A program made the position numbers and the translations under genes. Shown here in pieces: positions 26,956 to 37,959 of a stretch of DNA of 64,000 bases; the first letter of the stretch is position 1, and each line of letters starts with the position of its first letter. Under the pieces are notes generated by a model. That model was not told the DNA's origin, searched no databases, and saw only the letters and a program-made list of their open reading frames with translations. Location: assembly GCF_028502605.1 (NCBI RefSeq), contig NC_079233.1, forward strand, positions 2,418,001 to 2,482,000. Reading direction: 5' to 3'. This DNA comes from Trichoderma breve (lineage: Eukaryota > Ascomycota > Sordariomycetes > Hypocreales > Hypocreaceae).

Positions 26956-29491
26956 TTACTCGCCCTTTCCGGGCATCACCTTGGCAGCTTGCACAGCACT
27001 CATCTTTGCAATCCAGCCTGTAGAAGGCTGAACTTTGCGTACCGTACGCAGCTCATCCGAAGAGTAGCCCGGAACACGGATGTTGTAAGTTCGCTCTAGT
27101 ACGAGCTGGATATCACGTATCTCGAGCACCTTGGAGCCGCGTTCCTTGGAGTTTCTGCATGCAGAGTGCAGGACATTATCAACAAACGAATCGGCTAGGT
27201 TCAGAACGCTCTATCGCGACGGTTAGTCAGGTCCACAGCGCATTTACTTCATTGAAAGAATGTATTCTCACCTCTTCTACTTCTGGAGTCAAGAGGTTGC
27301 CATCTTGGCCCTCTGCAGATCCTCCGCAAACTTGGCGTACAAGTTCATCCAACTTTTTCTTACTAAGAACGTGGTCACCCTCGGCGTCGTGGTTGTATGC
27401 GGGTACTCTGGGAACTGCCGGTTGATTCATGACACCTCCCACCGTTCCTCCGCCTTGGGACATGGTTGGCCGTCCGGGAACAACGCCGCCGCCAATGGCC
27501 ACTCCTTGAGGCACTGCAGTAGCCTTTTCTGGTAGCTGCTTGGGGATCGGCATTCTCGGCTGCACGGTAGGCTGCTGCTGCGTAGGGTGGGCGTGGGGAT
27601 GGCCCTGCTGCAGTTGAGCTCCCGATACTCCCATATTTGGGTTGGTAGTGGTAGCCGTAACGGCAGCTGTGTTGACGTTTGCAGATTGGTTAGGCAGCGG
27701 TGCGCTTCCAGGAGTGCTTCCAGCCGCTCTCTGGTTAGCGAGAGACATTGCTGCTGAGTGGCTGAGAGCTCGTGTTGGCTGTCCTGGGCCAGTGACGGGT
27801 GTTGCAGTTTGTGGGGTTGGTACTCGCGCTGCTGCTTGAGCAGGAGATGCAGTCTGTTGAGCAACCTGGGCCTGTGCAGCAGCCGAAGCGAGGGCGGTGT
27901 TGACTGGTGCGGGCCGCGGCGGTTCCGTCTTGACTTGCACCTGTGGCTGAGGTTGTCCTTGGGGCTGCCCTTGGGGTTGCACCTGTTGTTGCAGCTGTGC
28001 CTGTGCCTGTTGCTGTTGCTGTTGCTGCTGTTGTTGCTGTTGTTGCATCTGCATTTGCATCTGCTGCTGCGGTTGCTGCGGTTGCTGTGGTGCCTGCATC
28101 TGTTGTTGCATCTGAGGCTGCATCTGCGGTTGGCCTTGCATCTGCTGCTGCCCTGTGACGGCCGCGTTCGGAACGGGCCGTGCTTGCGGTGTAGGTGTAG
28201 GTGTAGAGGCAACCCCATTTGGACCTGGGACTCGATTGGCACCAGCCATCTGCTGCTGGTTTTTGGCTGCCTCTGCAGCAGCATTGCTGGCCATTTGCGC
28301 GGCGTTCTGGGGCTTGTTCACAGCTGCTGCTGCCGGAGAGGCAGCTGGCATGACTGGAGTAGCGTTGCCGGGCTGGGTTGCAGCATGAGCGGCACCGGCG
28401 GCACCAGCAGTCGCCTGGTTGGCATGAGCCTGTGCTTGTTGAAGGGTTCCCTGCTGTTTTCGAACGCCTTCCACCCATTTGTGGGCTTCGGCATAGAGCT
28501 TCAATTGTTGGTCTTTTCTCAACTGAATTTGCCGTTGCTCCTCCTCCTTGAGAGGGTTTCCCTGAGCTGCCCGGTCGGTTATCAGCTTCTCCCAGCTAGC
28601 AACTTTATTCTTGGTAGTTTCCATAGTCATGAGGGCCCGAGCATATCGTTCCTTCATTTCCTCGATCCACTTGGCAGCATCGACAGACTTGTCTGCAAGC
28701 TGCACCGGAGGCCGAAATGTCATCTTATTAACGTGTTGCATGAAGGCTTCGGGTATCTTGGGACGTTGTGCCGCCGCTGCCGCTGTGGCAGCGGCCGTTG
28801 CCGTCGCTGGTGCTTGGGCATTCTGTGCCTGACCAACCGCGCCAGTAGCCGTAGCTTCGTTGTTTCCTGCACCTGGCGGCTTTTGTTGCTGTGCTTGTGA
28901 TTGAGCCTGTTGAGCTTGTTGTTGAGCCTGCTGTTGAGCCTGGGCCTGGGCTTGTGCTTGTGCTTGAGCCTGAGCCTGCTGTTGAGCCTGCTGTTGAGCC
29001 TGTTGCTGGGCCTGTTGCTGGGCCTGAGCCTGAGCCTGAGCCTGGGCTTGTGCCTGGGCTTGGGCTTGGGCTTGGGCTTGGGCTTGCAGAGCGGCATTCG
29101 GGGCCGATTGGGCCTGCGCCTGCGATTGTGCTACTGGCGGCCGGGCTTGAGGTTGCTGCTGTTGTTGCTGCTGCTGCTGTTGCTGTTGCTGCTGCTGCTG
29201 GGCAGCATGAGTCCTTCGCTGTTGAATCTTCGTAATCAACATCCTGGAGAACTCGATAATTTTCTGTCGAGCAGCAATTTGGTCTGAGCTGTTGTTTGGA
29301 GATCCATTCATCTTAGTCCAGAGGCCCCGCAATCCTTGCTCGTACTTGGTCTTTTCGTCATCGCTTAGATATGGGAGATTCTTGATCTGGCCGGGTTGGT
29401 ACATTGGAGGCCGGTTCTGAGCAGCAGGAGCCTGTACGCCCTGAGGCTGGGGTTGGCCTTGCTGGGCCATTTGGCCCGGGGCGGTATTCAT
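26956..29491 (-). CDS. TAF12: TFIID/SAGA subunit TAF12 with a histone fold and long Gln/Ala-rich arm, 824 aa, 2 exons
   Basis: Exon 1 is 29491-27272 and exon 2 is 27210-26956. The 61-bp intron (GTGAGA...GATAG) lies inside the histone fold, joining LLTPEVEE to [19 protein letters not shown]. The fold starts at [15 protein letters not shown] and continues through [20 protein letters not shown] and PGYSSDELR, ending at [11 protein letters not shown]12 pairs with TAF4 in TFIID and with Ada1 in SAGA. Residues about 25-85 form a second conserved segment ([20 protein letters not shown]). Between lie polyglutamine (DNA 29158-29210), Ala-Gln dipeptide and AQQQ arrays (about 28880-29095) and other Gln/Pro/Ala-rich sequence, typical of activator-binding regions. 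Exon 1 alone would lack the end of the histone fold. Confidence 0.95.
28880..29210 (-). repeat. In-frame Gln and Ala-Gln coding repeats in TAF12
   Basis: A CAG/CAA run (29158-29210) is followed by arrays coding AQ dipeptides and AQQQ tetrapeptides (29095 down to 28900). Mixed CAA/CAG and GCC/GCT codons show the protein sequence is kept while the DNA varies, although several stretches are near-perfect hexamer or dodecamer repeats. Such tracts often vary in length between strains. Confidence 0.85.
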
Positions 29492-31892
29492 TGTCGTTCG
29501 CCGATCGGGTGCGCGCTAATACTCGGTGATGGACTAGAGCTGGCAGCTGCAAAGCACAACACGACAAGTGGTACCGATGGAATATATTGTAACGCAATGG
29601 CACTGCAATCAAATGAGATGAGGAAGCACCGGGCGGAAGACGCGTTGTGAAGTTGAAGGTTCGCTGGGAAGGCTATCACAGTTGCCTCGCGATGCGCCAC
29701 CACAGCCAATCAAGTTCGCCCCAGCAACGGGTCATCGTTTGCATCGGGACGGAACCGGGGCTTAACCGGTGCGCGAGACAATGTCATTATATAAGCGAAT
29801 ATAACTCTCTAGGACGCCGCAATATACAGACTTTGGCGCACCGAATAATGTAAATCTCAGCTTGAACAGCTATATTCAATGCGCAGTTTTCTCCCCAATG
29901 TCCTTTACCTGCGATTGGGTCTATTTTTAGCATTTTCAGCATTTTACCGGATTAGATCAAAACTCTGAAATTCGCATTTCGCCATGTATTTGAACTTGTC
30001 CTCAGAAGAGTATTGAATAATTCTTTGTCTGCCGACTTGACAAAATTACATCCATTGAGCTTTTGGCGCCACTCCCGATGACGAAGGGGAAGAATAGCAT
30101 GATGACTTAGCGCATATCATTCCGTGGAGAAGTCTCCTGAGAGCTGCATACATAAAGCACTAGACTGGAGATGTTTTCCGCGGCAGCTCCTCCTGCTTCC
30201 GTCGGCCCTCAGCTTGCTGAATTGTCTATTGTGCCTGATTCAAGCAATAGTAATTGACGCGAGGTGGACGAATCCCCATATCAACTCCACAGACATACTG
30301 CAGCATTGGATGCCGACTAGGTACTAGCCGTAGTGGCAGCTTACGAGGGGCACTTGTTCGTAAAGCAAAGCAGAGATCAGCGTCTATTGGGCATCTATGT
30401 TACGCGGTATGCCTCGTATTAGGAGGCCAGTGCGTCTAAGTCTATATTCAAGCCTCTTCTCATGCGAACAAACTCTCCTAACTCCTGAAGAAAGAGGGCC
30501 GGTCGGTGGCCTGCCAAACTCCCCTGAGTGAGCCTGACCTGTGTTGTCGAGTCAAAGCGCAAGTTGTCCGTCGTAGTACATGCACTGTCTACTAACACAG
30601 GCCAATGCCCCGAACAACGAATTGATGATGTTTGCAATTACTAGGCGCTCGCCATGGCCATCCAATCAAGTAGCCCTGGCTTTGGAGACCAAGCTGCTCC
30701 TGTACACGTACCGGTCCAGGCACATACGATGCCCCGTTTATTTCAGAGGCATGAGGTGGCTGCATTGTTGCAGCTGGGGACAATCGAAGCGCTCCAGCCT
30801 CAGCACCAGATAACCAGACGTAATCTCATGTTGACCTAAAGGAGAGAGAGCGAGACAGACATGGGGTCAAAAGAAGAGGAAGAAAAACCCGCATCTTTTC
30901 CTGGCGATTTTCACCGAAAAATGGAATGTTCTTTTCCGATGGAAGCAGGTTTGGGGAGCAGTCCAAGTGGGCAATAAGGCCACCACAGGCAATTCGGCGA
31001 AGCATTGCTGCCCAATGCGAGTGACAATCCCCTGTCGCGGTCGATCATGGTCAAGGTACGAAGCACGAGGACTCGGACATCCAGATGGAGCTGTCAGAAC
31101 CGCCAGGATGCCGCGCCCTTGCATCCGACAGGAAGAGGGAGCGAATTGATGGCATTTTGTCGATGCGCCGTAAACAAGGAGAAGGCCAAATCCAATCAAT
31201 CATAAGATTCGCTGGCGGCCGCAGTTCTCAGCGCTGGCGTCGTGCCACACCATCCGCCTCGGAAGCTAGAGCAGCCACCGCACCAATCTGACCAAATCCC
31301 ACACGGGTTTCGTTTCGCAGTGCGTTATGCAGAATGCAAATTAATCTACATGAGCATTCTGGAATTGCCAGAGAAGACGCGGTCTCTGCGATAAGCTGGG
31401 GGGCACGTGCGAGCGAGGCGTTGTCGTACACCAGATTATGCCAGATGGGTAGATAGAGTACCTCATGTAGATACACCACAGTCTACACCATATTGCTACG
31501 ACAATGGGACTTGAAATCGGGCGTCATGCTTTAGCTGTATGGATGCCATGCATGGACCACCGTTGCAGGATCCCGCACCTCTCCAGATGCTGAAACAAGG
31601 TTCAGCAGCCCGTTGACCCGACGCTTCGGCTGATGCACATGGAGTTCCATGTCCTGCGTTTTAAAAGGGCCTCACCCGTCCATTGATTTCCGTCCGCAGC
31701 GCCTCGGCCAGCCATTCACGGCCCGTCATTCGCCTGTCGCCTGCAGCTCTCGCAAAAAAGTTGGTCTGCAGCATCCAGGCAGCAGATCGCAGATCCGCCC
31801 AGGGCTGAATTTGGCCCTTTTGTTTTGGTTCTTTACATCACACCTTCTTCCTTTGTATATATCCTCTCCTGTGCGCCTGGTGCCTCTCCCAC

Positions 31893-31985
31893 TCTTCTCG
31901 CTTCCTCTCTTCTCCTCTCCTCTCTCCTCTCCTCCCCCTTGAATCGCTCTCATCTCCTGCCTACACCTCCCTTTTTCCTCTCCCT
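31893..31985 (+). promoter_or_regulatory. Polypyrimidine tract upstream of the 32641 gene
   Basis: A near-continuous C/T stretch rich in CTCTTCTC and CTCCTC words lies about 650 bp before the start codon. CT-rich blocks of this type commonly mark core promoters in filamentous fungi. Confidence 0.4.
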
Positions 31986-32305
31986 CGTTTTAGCCTCCAA
32001 CAAGCTACTGTACGAGTATAAGCCGTGTGGGTGCCATTAGGTGTCACCAACACGCCGACCAGCCCCAGGCCCTCCAGAAACATTATCATGCTCCCAAACA
32101 CAGTCCGAGTCACTACTTCTCCGTGCTGGAGGTTCCTACTCTGGATCCTGACCCCTTGACGCATTTCGCCCTCTTCGCATCGACATCTACTGGCTATTAT
32201 CTCTCTCGCTTTTTGCCTGTACCTGTTTGTCGCCTCTCTCCACCAGAACCCCCCTCTCACAAATCGCCACGGGCCCCAGACTGCGCAATTACAAGGACAA
32301 TCAAT

Positions 32306-32370
32306 GTACGTGCCATGATTCCTGCTGTCTCTCCCCTGCCTCAATGCTGATGGTTGCAACCCCCGCGCAG
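32306..32370 (+). other. Probable 5'-leader intron of the 32641 gene
   Basis: The donor GTACGT (32306), a CTGAT-type branch site (about 32347) and the acceptor CGCGCAG (ending 32370) define a 65-bp intron. Removing it deletes or disrupts the ATG triplets at 32304, 32316, 32344 and 32350. I found no ATG between 32371 and the proposed start at 32641, which supports the splice and the start choice. Confidence 0.5.
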
Positions 32371-32640
32371 CAACCTCTTGTTTTTTCCCTTTTTTTTCTC
32401 ATTCCAAGCGAAAACACCCCACGCAATTTCAAGACCCACGGCCAATTGATAGCAATTTCTCGCGACCCTGATCCGAGACACGAGGGTCATCGACGACCGA
32501 CACAACGGACCACCCCGTGGCCAGATAAAAAGAAAGACAGACCCCCAGCGGCTCATTCAGTCATACGTTTCACACGGATTGAAATTGCTCACCTACACCT
32601 TTCTGTTGCTTTAATTCCCTCGCCATCATTGCAACCAGCC

Positions 32641-33729
32641 ATGGGCCGACAAAGTAGAAGTTCGCAGAGGCGGTCATCAACGCCGAATTTAAAGCTCTCG
32701 CCAGCTCATGTGTCGGCGCTGCAGACCGCCGACCCAGCTTCACCGCCCGACACTCCCATCACCTCACCACACTTCCCTCGCAAGAATGCCCAGGCGGCAT
32801 TTTATCTATTCACGAACCCCCTGGCCCAAGACCCGAACATCAGGCCATATGGCACTGGCCATCAGTTCAGCTATCGCCCGCTAGAGCAATTGAGTCCCCG
32901 ATCGTCGTCGTCGTCAGAAGCTGATGAGGACGCGAGCGACGATGAATCCTCCGACAGCGCTAGCGTTGTCAGCCTACCAAACTCCTCGCGACGGTCGCGA
33001 CGAATCTCGACAGGAAAAAATGATTTCGATGAATTAGACGCATGTGCAGATGCGGATGCAGAGCCAGATCTGGACTCAGCCAGCTCCGAATCTGAATCTG
33101 AATCTGAATCTGAAGCGGAGCCAGACAAGCCTAAGCGAACAGGATCCGCGCACGGCCCGGCGACAAGCACCCATGACAGCTGTGGCTTTACGATTGAGGA
33201 TGTCGATCCCATGGACAGCGAGTGCGATGGTCTAGATGTCCTCTATCCCATTGAAATCGAGTCCGACATCGAGTCTACCAGCAGTAGATCCTCGTCTCGA
33301 CATAGGGATTTGGACAAGGATATGATGCAAGACCTCGAGAACCTCAACTGCAGCAACGAAGCATCCGATGATGAGGCGGAGCCCGAAGAAGAGGATGATG
33401 CGGAGTCGGAGTTCATGAGGAGGCAGCAGGAGCTGAAACGCATCCGAAGAGTGAGCATGTCGAGCAGCTTTGGCAAGAGGACGCACAGCGAGCTAAGTGA
33501 CTCGGATGACAACGACTGTGCTCTTGATGTCAACGAAGCCGGTTCCAGTGCTCGCCGCTTCCGCAAAAGAGTCCACCGCGGAAGCTTGCTCTTCCAGGAT
33601 CCTCCCGCACCTCGAATTGACGAGCTGGAAGAACCCAACTCAGATGAGGATGAATACGTCAAGGAGATTCGTATCGTACGAGGGCTACCATACTCTTCGG
33701 CTGAGGTAATGGATACCGACTCGAACTAA
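32641..33729 (+). CDS. Acidic, serine-rich protein of unknown function, 362 aa
   Basis: Single exon with start at ATGGGCC (32641), chosen because the upstream frame has no ATG and is leader-like. The N-terminus is basic and Ser-rich (MGRQSRSSQRRSSTPN), followed by SPHFPRKNAQAAFYLFTNPL and a long Ser/Asp/Glu-rich middle with repeated Glu-Ser dipeptides. A short basic segment (RRVSMSSSFGKRTHSELSDSD) precedes the C-terminal motif RRFRKRVHRGSLLFQDPP. The pattern of a disordered acidic chain with short conserved basic and hydrophobic motifs suggests a nuclear regulatory or adaptor protein with many phosphorylation sites. I recognise similar proteins as a conserved unknown in filamentous ascomycetes but cannot assign a function. 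Confidence 0.8.
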   Translation: MGRQSRSSQRRSSTPNLKLSPAHVSALQTADPASPPDTPITSPHFPRKNAQAAFYLFTNPLAQDPNIRPYGTGHQFSYRPLEQLSPRSSSSSEADEDASDDESSDSASVVSLPNSSRRSRRISTGKNDFDELDACADADAEPDLDSASSESESESESEAEPDKPKRTGSAHGPATSTHDSCGFTIEDVDPMDSECDGLDVLYPIEIESDIESTSSRSSSRHRDLDKDMMQDLENLNCSNEASDDEAEPEEEDDAESEFMRRQQELKRIRRVSMSSSFGKRTHSELSDSDDNDCALDVNEAGSSARRFRKRVHRGSLLFQDPPAPRIDELEEPNSDEDEYVKEIRIVRGLPYSSAEVMDTDSN

Positions 33730-34618
33730 AGAGAAGGGCAGAAGGAGAAGCAACAAGAAACAAAAAAAATTAATTCTCATCCAACCAAAAAAAAGTTCGC
33801 TGCTTGGGCTGTTAAGGAGGACATGTTACAAAGCAGTTACGCGACGACGAATGATGTTACGATAAAATTAGAGGGGGCCATCGAAGCCTCAAAGCGAAGC
33901 GAAGTTACTACCGGACACTGACATTGATATATACTTATACGGCGCAACTATCTTGCAATCTGAACCATTAGATATCTCTTACATGGGTTGGAGATGCGAC
34001 AAAAAGACATGTATCCAGCTGAGGTGAACCCATTGCAATAAGTCCTCTTTTGCATCGTCCTTGGTTTATATTTCAGCAAAGACCGGAACGGGGTTTCTTC
34101 CTTCGATACCTTTTAGATCATTGAGCCTGCATCAGTTGTTTTATTTTCATTTTTAGACGAGCGAATATGTGGCGGTAGAGTGTTTTGATATTTTGCAGTT
34201 GATACTTGAAGACATTTGTAGAAGACATCAGAGTTGATAGACAATAGAAGGACATTCCTGCCGTGAGCTGTTGTTCAATGCTTTATATCACCTCGTCAAT
34301 CATGAATCCAAGGATGTTTAGCTTGAGTGGAACATTAGTAGTAGATGAGCCCCGCTGTGGACCGCCGTTGAAGCTCAAAAGCCACCTCAGATCTTGGTGG
34401 GGTGGCGCCGGCATGTGCTAAATATCAAATACTAACATCAACCTCGTGCCATCAAAACATTATCCGACTCACCGGTCTCCATTGCCATATCCTGCGGTTT
34501 GCTGACTCTCAATTTCCTATATCGTTTGGTTTCCACTACAGCTCTGCGGAGCAAAGACGAATACGCCATTTGACTACTCCAATTCCTCTAGACGCGTGCC
34601 GAGATCTCACATCAACTC
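33730..34618. other. Intergenic: 3' flank of acidic unknown and SPC34 promoter
   Basis: No gene was seen. A-rich sequence follows the stop at 33760-33795. A perfect MCB word ACGCGT is at 34592-34597, very near the SPC34 start (listed separately). Confidence 0.5.
34592..34597. promoter_or_regulatory. MCB-like site (ACGCGT) at SPC34
   Basis: This is the perfect palindromic Mlu I cell-cycle box that MBF (Mbp1/Swi6-type) binds in yeasts. It sits 22 bp before the SPC34 ATG, which is close for an activator site, so it may lie inside the leader. The role is inferred from the sequence and the gene's function. Confidence 0.3.
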
Positions 34619-35443
34619 ATGGACTCGTCATTGCTATTAGCTCACCTCGAGCAAATACAAAGCTCCTGTCAGGGAATTGACTCCCTTCCGTAAGACACAG
34701 CGTCGCGCCCAAAGAAGAGAGGAGCTCCAAGTTGACAGCCCGGCAGTTTCCCACCTCCGAAGATCTTCACCAACGCCTTACTATCAAATCACGACATCAC
34801 AGCCTTAATTCGAGATACCGAGGCCCACGAACGCGCTCTGTTTTCCGTCCCTCCACCACCTCCTGCCACTGCCGCCGCGAGCAAACCCTCAAAATCCGCC
34901 GAGAGCGAAATCAAGCCCAAGAACCGCCGACAAACAGTCTTCAATGTCGCTTCGGGAGAAGTAACGACGGGCCCTACAACCCGCGGCGCGCCACATCGAC
35001 GCACCGCGGTGGCTGCCGTGCTGGGCGGCGAGATGCACGACCAGCTGCGGCGTGGGGAAACAGATCGAAAAGGCGATCTAGATGTCGAGGTATTGCTCCG
35101 CGGCGCCGAGAAGCTGTGCGGCGTGTACGAGCTGCCGGGAGCGCGCGAGCGGATCACGGCGTTGCGGTCGAGGCATCGGAATGGGAAAAACACAATGGCT
35201 TATTACGAGACCAAGGTGGCAGAGCAGGCTGAGCAGCTGGCAAGCATGAACAAGGACTGGATGGATCAGGGTGAAAAGGCCCAGGAGGAGCCTCAGGAGG
35301 TAGGTGGAGATGAGTGGACAGAGGATGATTTGAGGAGGGAAGAGGAAGAGACGAGGCAGATGGAGGCAAAGAAGAGGGAGCTGCAAGCCAGACTGAAGTC
35401 TATGGAGAAGGACCTCGGAGCTCTGAGAAACATGTACACGTAG
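34619..35443 (+). CDS. SPC34: DASH/Dam1 kinetochore complex subunit Spc34, 255 aa, 2 exons
   Basis: Exon 1 is 34619-34689 and exon 2 is 34747-35443. The 57-bp intron (GTAAGA...GGCAG) splits a Pro codon. Splicing gives MDSSLLLAHLEQIQSSCQGI, then DSLPFPPPKIFTNALLSNHD, then the family block TVFNVASGEVTTGPTTRGAP and DLDVEVLLRGAEKLCGVYEL. The C-terminal third is a predicted coiled coil rich in Glu, Lys and Arg, ending near LGALRNMYT. The DASH ring couples kinetochores to microtubules in fungal mitosis. A 166-bp gap separates this stop from the convergent thioredoxin-fold gene. The shorter ATG inside exon 2 (35009) would lose the conserved N-terminal half. Confidence 0.93.
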
Positions 35444-35609
35444 GAAGTTCGATGAGTACCAGTAGACGCATAAGCGGGCAGTGAGAATAATGATACCCCC
35501 TTGTATGAGTATGATATTAAATGTCCTTCGGAAAGCTACAGATATCCCCTCGTCTCTATCCCTACCTTCAAACATATGTGTTTACTAACAGAACAGAAAA
35601 AAAAAGCAA

Positions 35610-36293
35610 TTACCCTTGAATCTCTATCTTCTCCTTGGCCTCTTTCGCCTTGTACAGCTGCTCAAAGATGGCCGTCACATCATCAGCCCCCTCCACCACA
35701 AACTCATCATCAATAAAGATCTTGGGTACGCCCTTCATCCCCAACCTCTCCATCTCCTCCACCTCCCGATCAACCTCCTCGCCGCCACTCCCATCCTCGA
35801 GCCACTTCCGCGCAACATCCCGCTCGATGCCCGCCCTCTCCGCCGCGCCGCTCAAGTCGTCAAAGCTCGTAATGTCGCCGCCCTGCTCAAAGAACATCCT
35901 CATCATCTCAGTCTGCACTTTATCCTCTAGCTCCCAACCGCCCAGCTCGCGGCCCAGGTGCGACAGCCGGTGCGAGTCGCGCGTGTTGCCGATACGGCCC
36001 GCAAAGGTGAAGCCGAAGCCCTCCTGGTCGCCGAGTTGAGCCATCCGCGCGCGTTTGGCGGCAAGGCGGTCGGCGCCAAAGCGCTGCACAGCCATATCTT
36101 GTACCGAGGTCGATTGGCCTTGTGGAATGGACTTGTCGAGCTGGAAGGCGTGCCAGCGGATGGTGAAGGTGGAGGATGAGGCGTTGGGCACGGTCTTCTT
36201 GAAGAGAGTGATGGCGCGGTCGATGCGGGCGCGGGCAAGGTAGCAGAAGGGGCAGACGGTGTCGGAAATGATTTTGATGTCGTAGTTTGCCAT
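35610..36293 (-). CDS. DsbA-like thioredoxin-fold oxidoreductase (FrnE type), 227 aa
   Basis: Single exon. The chain begins MANYDIKIISDTVCPFCYLA, with a CPFC active site at residues 14-17 on the first strand-helix turn, and carries the helical insertion of the DsbA family and the cis-proline segment GMKGVPKIFIDDEFVVEGAD near residue 190. This is the layout of cytosolic FrnE/2-hydroxychromene-2-carboxylate isomerase-like proteins, common in fungi. A CxxC pair favours a thiol-disulfide redox role, although the substrate is unknown. No signal peptide is visible, so it is probably cytosolic. The gene is convergent with SPC34. Confidence 0.9.
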   Translation of the reverse strand: MANYDIKIISDTVCPFCYLARARIDRAITLFKKTVPNASSSTFTIRWHAFQLDKSIPQGQSTSVQDMAVQRFGADRLAAKRARMAQLGDQEGFGFTFAGRIGNTRDSHRLSHLGRELGGWELEDKVQTEMMRMFFEQGGDITSFDDLSGAAERAGIERDVARKWLEDGSGGEEVDREVEEMERLGMKGVPKIFIDDEFVVEGADDVTAIFEQLYKAKEAKEKIEIQG

Positions 36294-36873
36294 TGTCTCT
36301 TTTGTTTTGTTTGAGTATGTGTTTTGTTGTACTTGTAATCAGATTGGGAGAGATGGTGTTGAGAATTGAGTCCTGTCTTGACATATAGGGAAGCGCTGGC
36401 TGCTCTCAGACTGAACTCGTCGATCAATCTTCGCCCTTATATAACATTTTATGCATTCTATTCTACAAGGGATAGAAAAAGCCTAAACGAGGCTGTGTTT
36501 TACTTTTATTCTCGATTGCGCGTTCAACTCCTTCATGGCGGCGGAAGTCCCTTGATGTCGGCGGAAGTCCGCCGTAGGCAGCGACGAAACCTCAGAACTC
36601 CTGAGCGAGAAATAGGGGCGTATTCTACACAGCTTATCCATTAGTGGCGGAGTGGCACGGCTGGCTTTATAAATAAATCATATGTACAGGTACAATATTA
36701 AAAATAAGATAGTCTCATAGTGAGGCTGCCTAAATAACTCCGTGTAGAATCATCGCCGTCTAGTAGTTCTGGGGTATCATTTCCTTCTATCCGTTGTGTC
36801 CAAAGCATCGTCTTCAAACATGTCATAAGAGCCTCTGCTACCGGCACTTGGCCCTTGTCATATACTGTCGGCG
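36294..36873. other. Intergenic between the thioredoxin-fold and RING genes
   Basis: This holds the promoter of the thioredoxin-fold gene and the 3' flank of the RING gene. A near-direct repeat, GGCGGAAGTCC, occurs at about 36539 and 36557 (18 bp apart). Nothing else was seen. Confidence 0.45.
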
Positions 36874-37959
36874 TCAAGCGCTCCTCTCCCTTCTTTGCCT
36901 CTCCGGCCTATACGGCTCATGCCGCCGTTTTCGCCTATCATCTCGGTAAGGCTGAGCGGGCCCAGGCCGGTAGTAATCTCCTCTAGGCCGGTCCAGGCCG
37001 CGCTGTGTCAAGGATGCACGCTCACGGCGCCCGTGTCCCGGCCCCAGGGCTGAAGAAGAAGCAGGTGACGAACCCCCAGGTACAACTGGGTCATACTGTA
37101 CTGCTCGATCCCAATCTTCTAGCCTTGTAAATGGACTCCTAAGCCATGACCGAAGCTCGTGTAAAAACAGCCGTGCGTTGTCTCGGCCAAGGAACTCTGA
37201 CAGCATGTCCTCTGCCTGGCCGGCACTGCCCATAATATCCACCGTCTTCAAGATTGCAATCAAGTACTCCAGCAAGAACTCGGCGTTGTTTGCTCTTCGC
37301 CGCGCCTGGGCTTGATTTGCATCTCCTGGTCGAGCCGTAGACGAGGAAGGGCCAGATTCATCCGCATTGAGAAATGAAAATACTCGCAGTTCGCGGCGAA
37401 TCCACATTCGCGCACGGGAAACAAGAGCTTCGTCGGTGCAGAACAGTCTCGGTGTCAGTTCTCGGTAAAGAGAAAGTCGGTTTGAACCGACATGCTTTGA
37501 GAATCTCTTGTGCAAATAAACATCGCGCCGGTGTGCTTGGATTCTTTCAGCATCCAGATCATCGGCCGTAATCCTGGGAATCCTCGCTGTCCGCCTTCGG
37601 GGACGAAGAAACGACGCTTGGTGAGAGTATGTCCTTGTTGAAGGTGGCTGCTCAGGTCGTTGTGGCTTGGGTTCAATGACAGTCGTTTCGCGACTTTCAG
37701 GGGGTCCTCGGTGCACCTTGGTAACGTCTCTCTTACACAAAGGGCACAGAGGTTTATCATAGAGCCAGTTCAATACGCAAACATAGTCAAAGCTGTCGTG
37801 TCCACAAGGATCCAGTTCGCAAGCATCGCTAACAGCGTCTAAGCAGATGACGCAGCAGTTGCTATCGCCCAGCTGCTCTCTTGCCGCCACCTCCTGCAAG
37901 GTGTTCTGGAGGACTTTGCGCTGGAGTTCGTCATTCTCATCAGCCAGTCCGCTTTCCAT
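36874..37959 (-). CDS. RING-finger protein, TOPORS-like E3 ligase candidate, 361 aa
   Basis: The start is the ATG at 37959 (TCCATGG context); the frame upstream has no further ATG. The N-terminal RING lies at about residues 34-76: CVICLD, CELDPCGHDSFDYVCVLNWL, CPLCKRDV. It is C3HC4-like and suited to bind E2 enzymes. After a Pro/Arg-rich linker comes ERIQAHRRDVYLHKRFSKHV, then RELTPRLFCTDEALVSRARMWIRRELRVF and a segment about LEYLIAILKTVDIMGSAGQAEDML, which together match the region after the RING in TOPORS-type proteins. The C-terminus is Arg-rich and disordered. The protein is probably a nuclear ubiquitin ligase acting in chromatin or genome maintenance. It diverges from SLD2, with 490 bp between the starts. 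Confidence 0.85.
   Translation of the reverse strand: MESGLADENDELQRKVLQNTLQEVAAREQLGDSNCCVICLDAVSDACELDPCGHDSFDYVCVLNWLYDKPLCPLCKRDVTKVHRGPPESRETTVIEPKPQRPEQPPSTRTYSHQASFLRPRRRTARIPRITADDLDAERIQAHRRDVYLHKRFSKHVGSNRLSLYRELTPRLFCTDEALVSRARMWIRRELRVFSFLNADESGPSSSTARPGDANQAQARRRANNAEFLLEYLIAILKTVDIMGSAGQAEDMLSEFLGRDNARLFLHELRSWLRSPFTRLEDWDRAVQYDPVVPGGSSPASSSALGPGHGRRERASLTQRGLDRPRGDYYRPGPAQPYRDDRRKRRHEPYRPERQRRERSA

Larger units (their letters stand above)
29492..32640. other. Intergenic, 3.1 kb, divergent promoters of TAF12 and the acidic unknown
   Basis: The left part holds the TAF12 promoter, including an ACGCGT word at 29640. The middle (29700-31600) has no protein-like frame. The right part is a strong polypyrimidine region (31890-32000), followed by the leader of the 32641 gene with a probable leader intron. 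Confidence 0.5.

Noticed and set aside
27758..28900. Long plus-strand frame (380 codons) opposite TAF12
   Set aside because: It is Leu/Cys/Ser-rich, the antisense reading of Gln/Ala/Pro codons. A shadow of the repeat-rich TAF12 exon.
34732..35232. Alternative frame across SPC34
   Set aside because: It is Arg-rich and out of frame with the DASH family match; a shadow.
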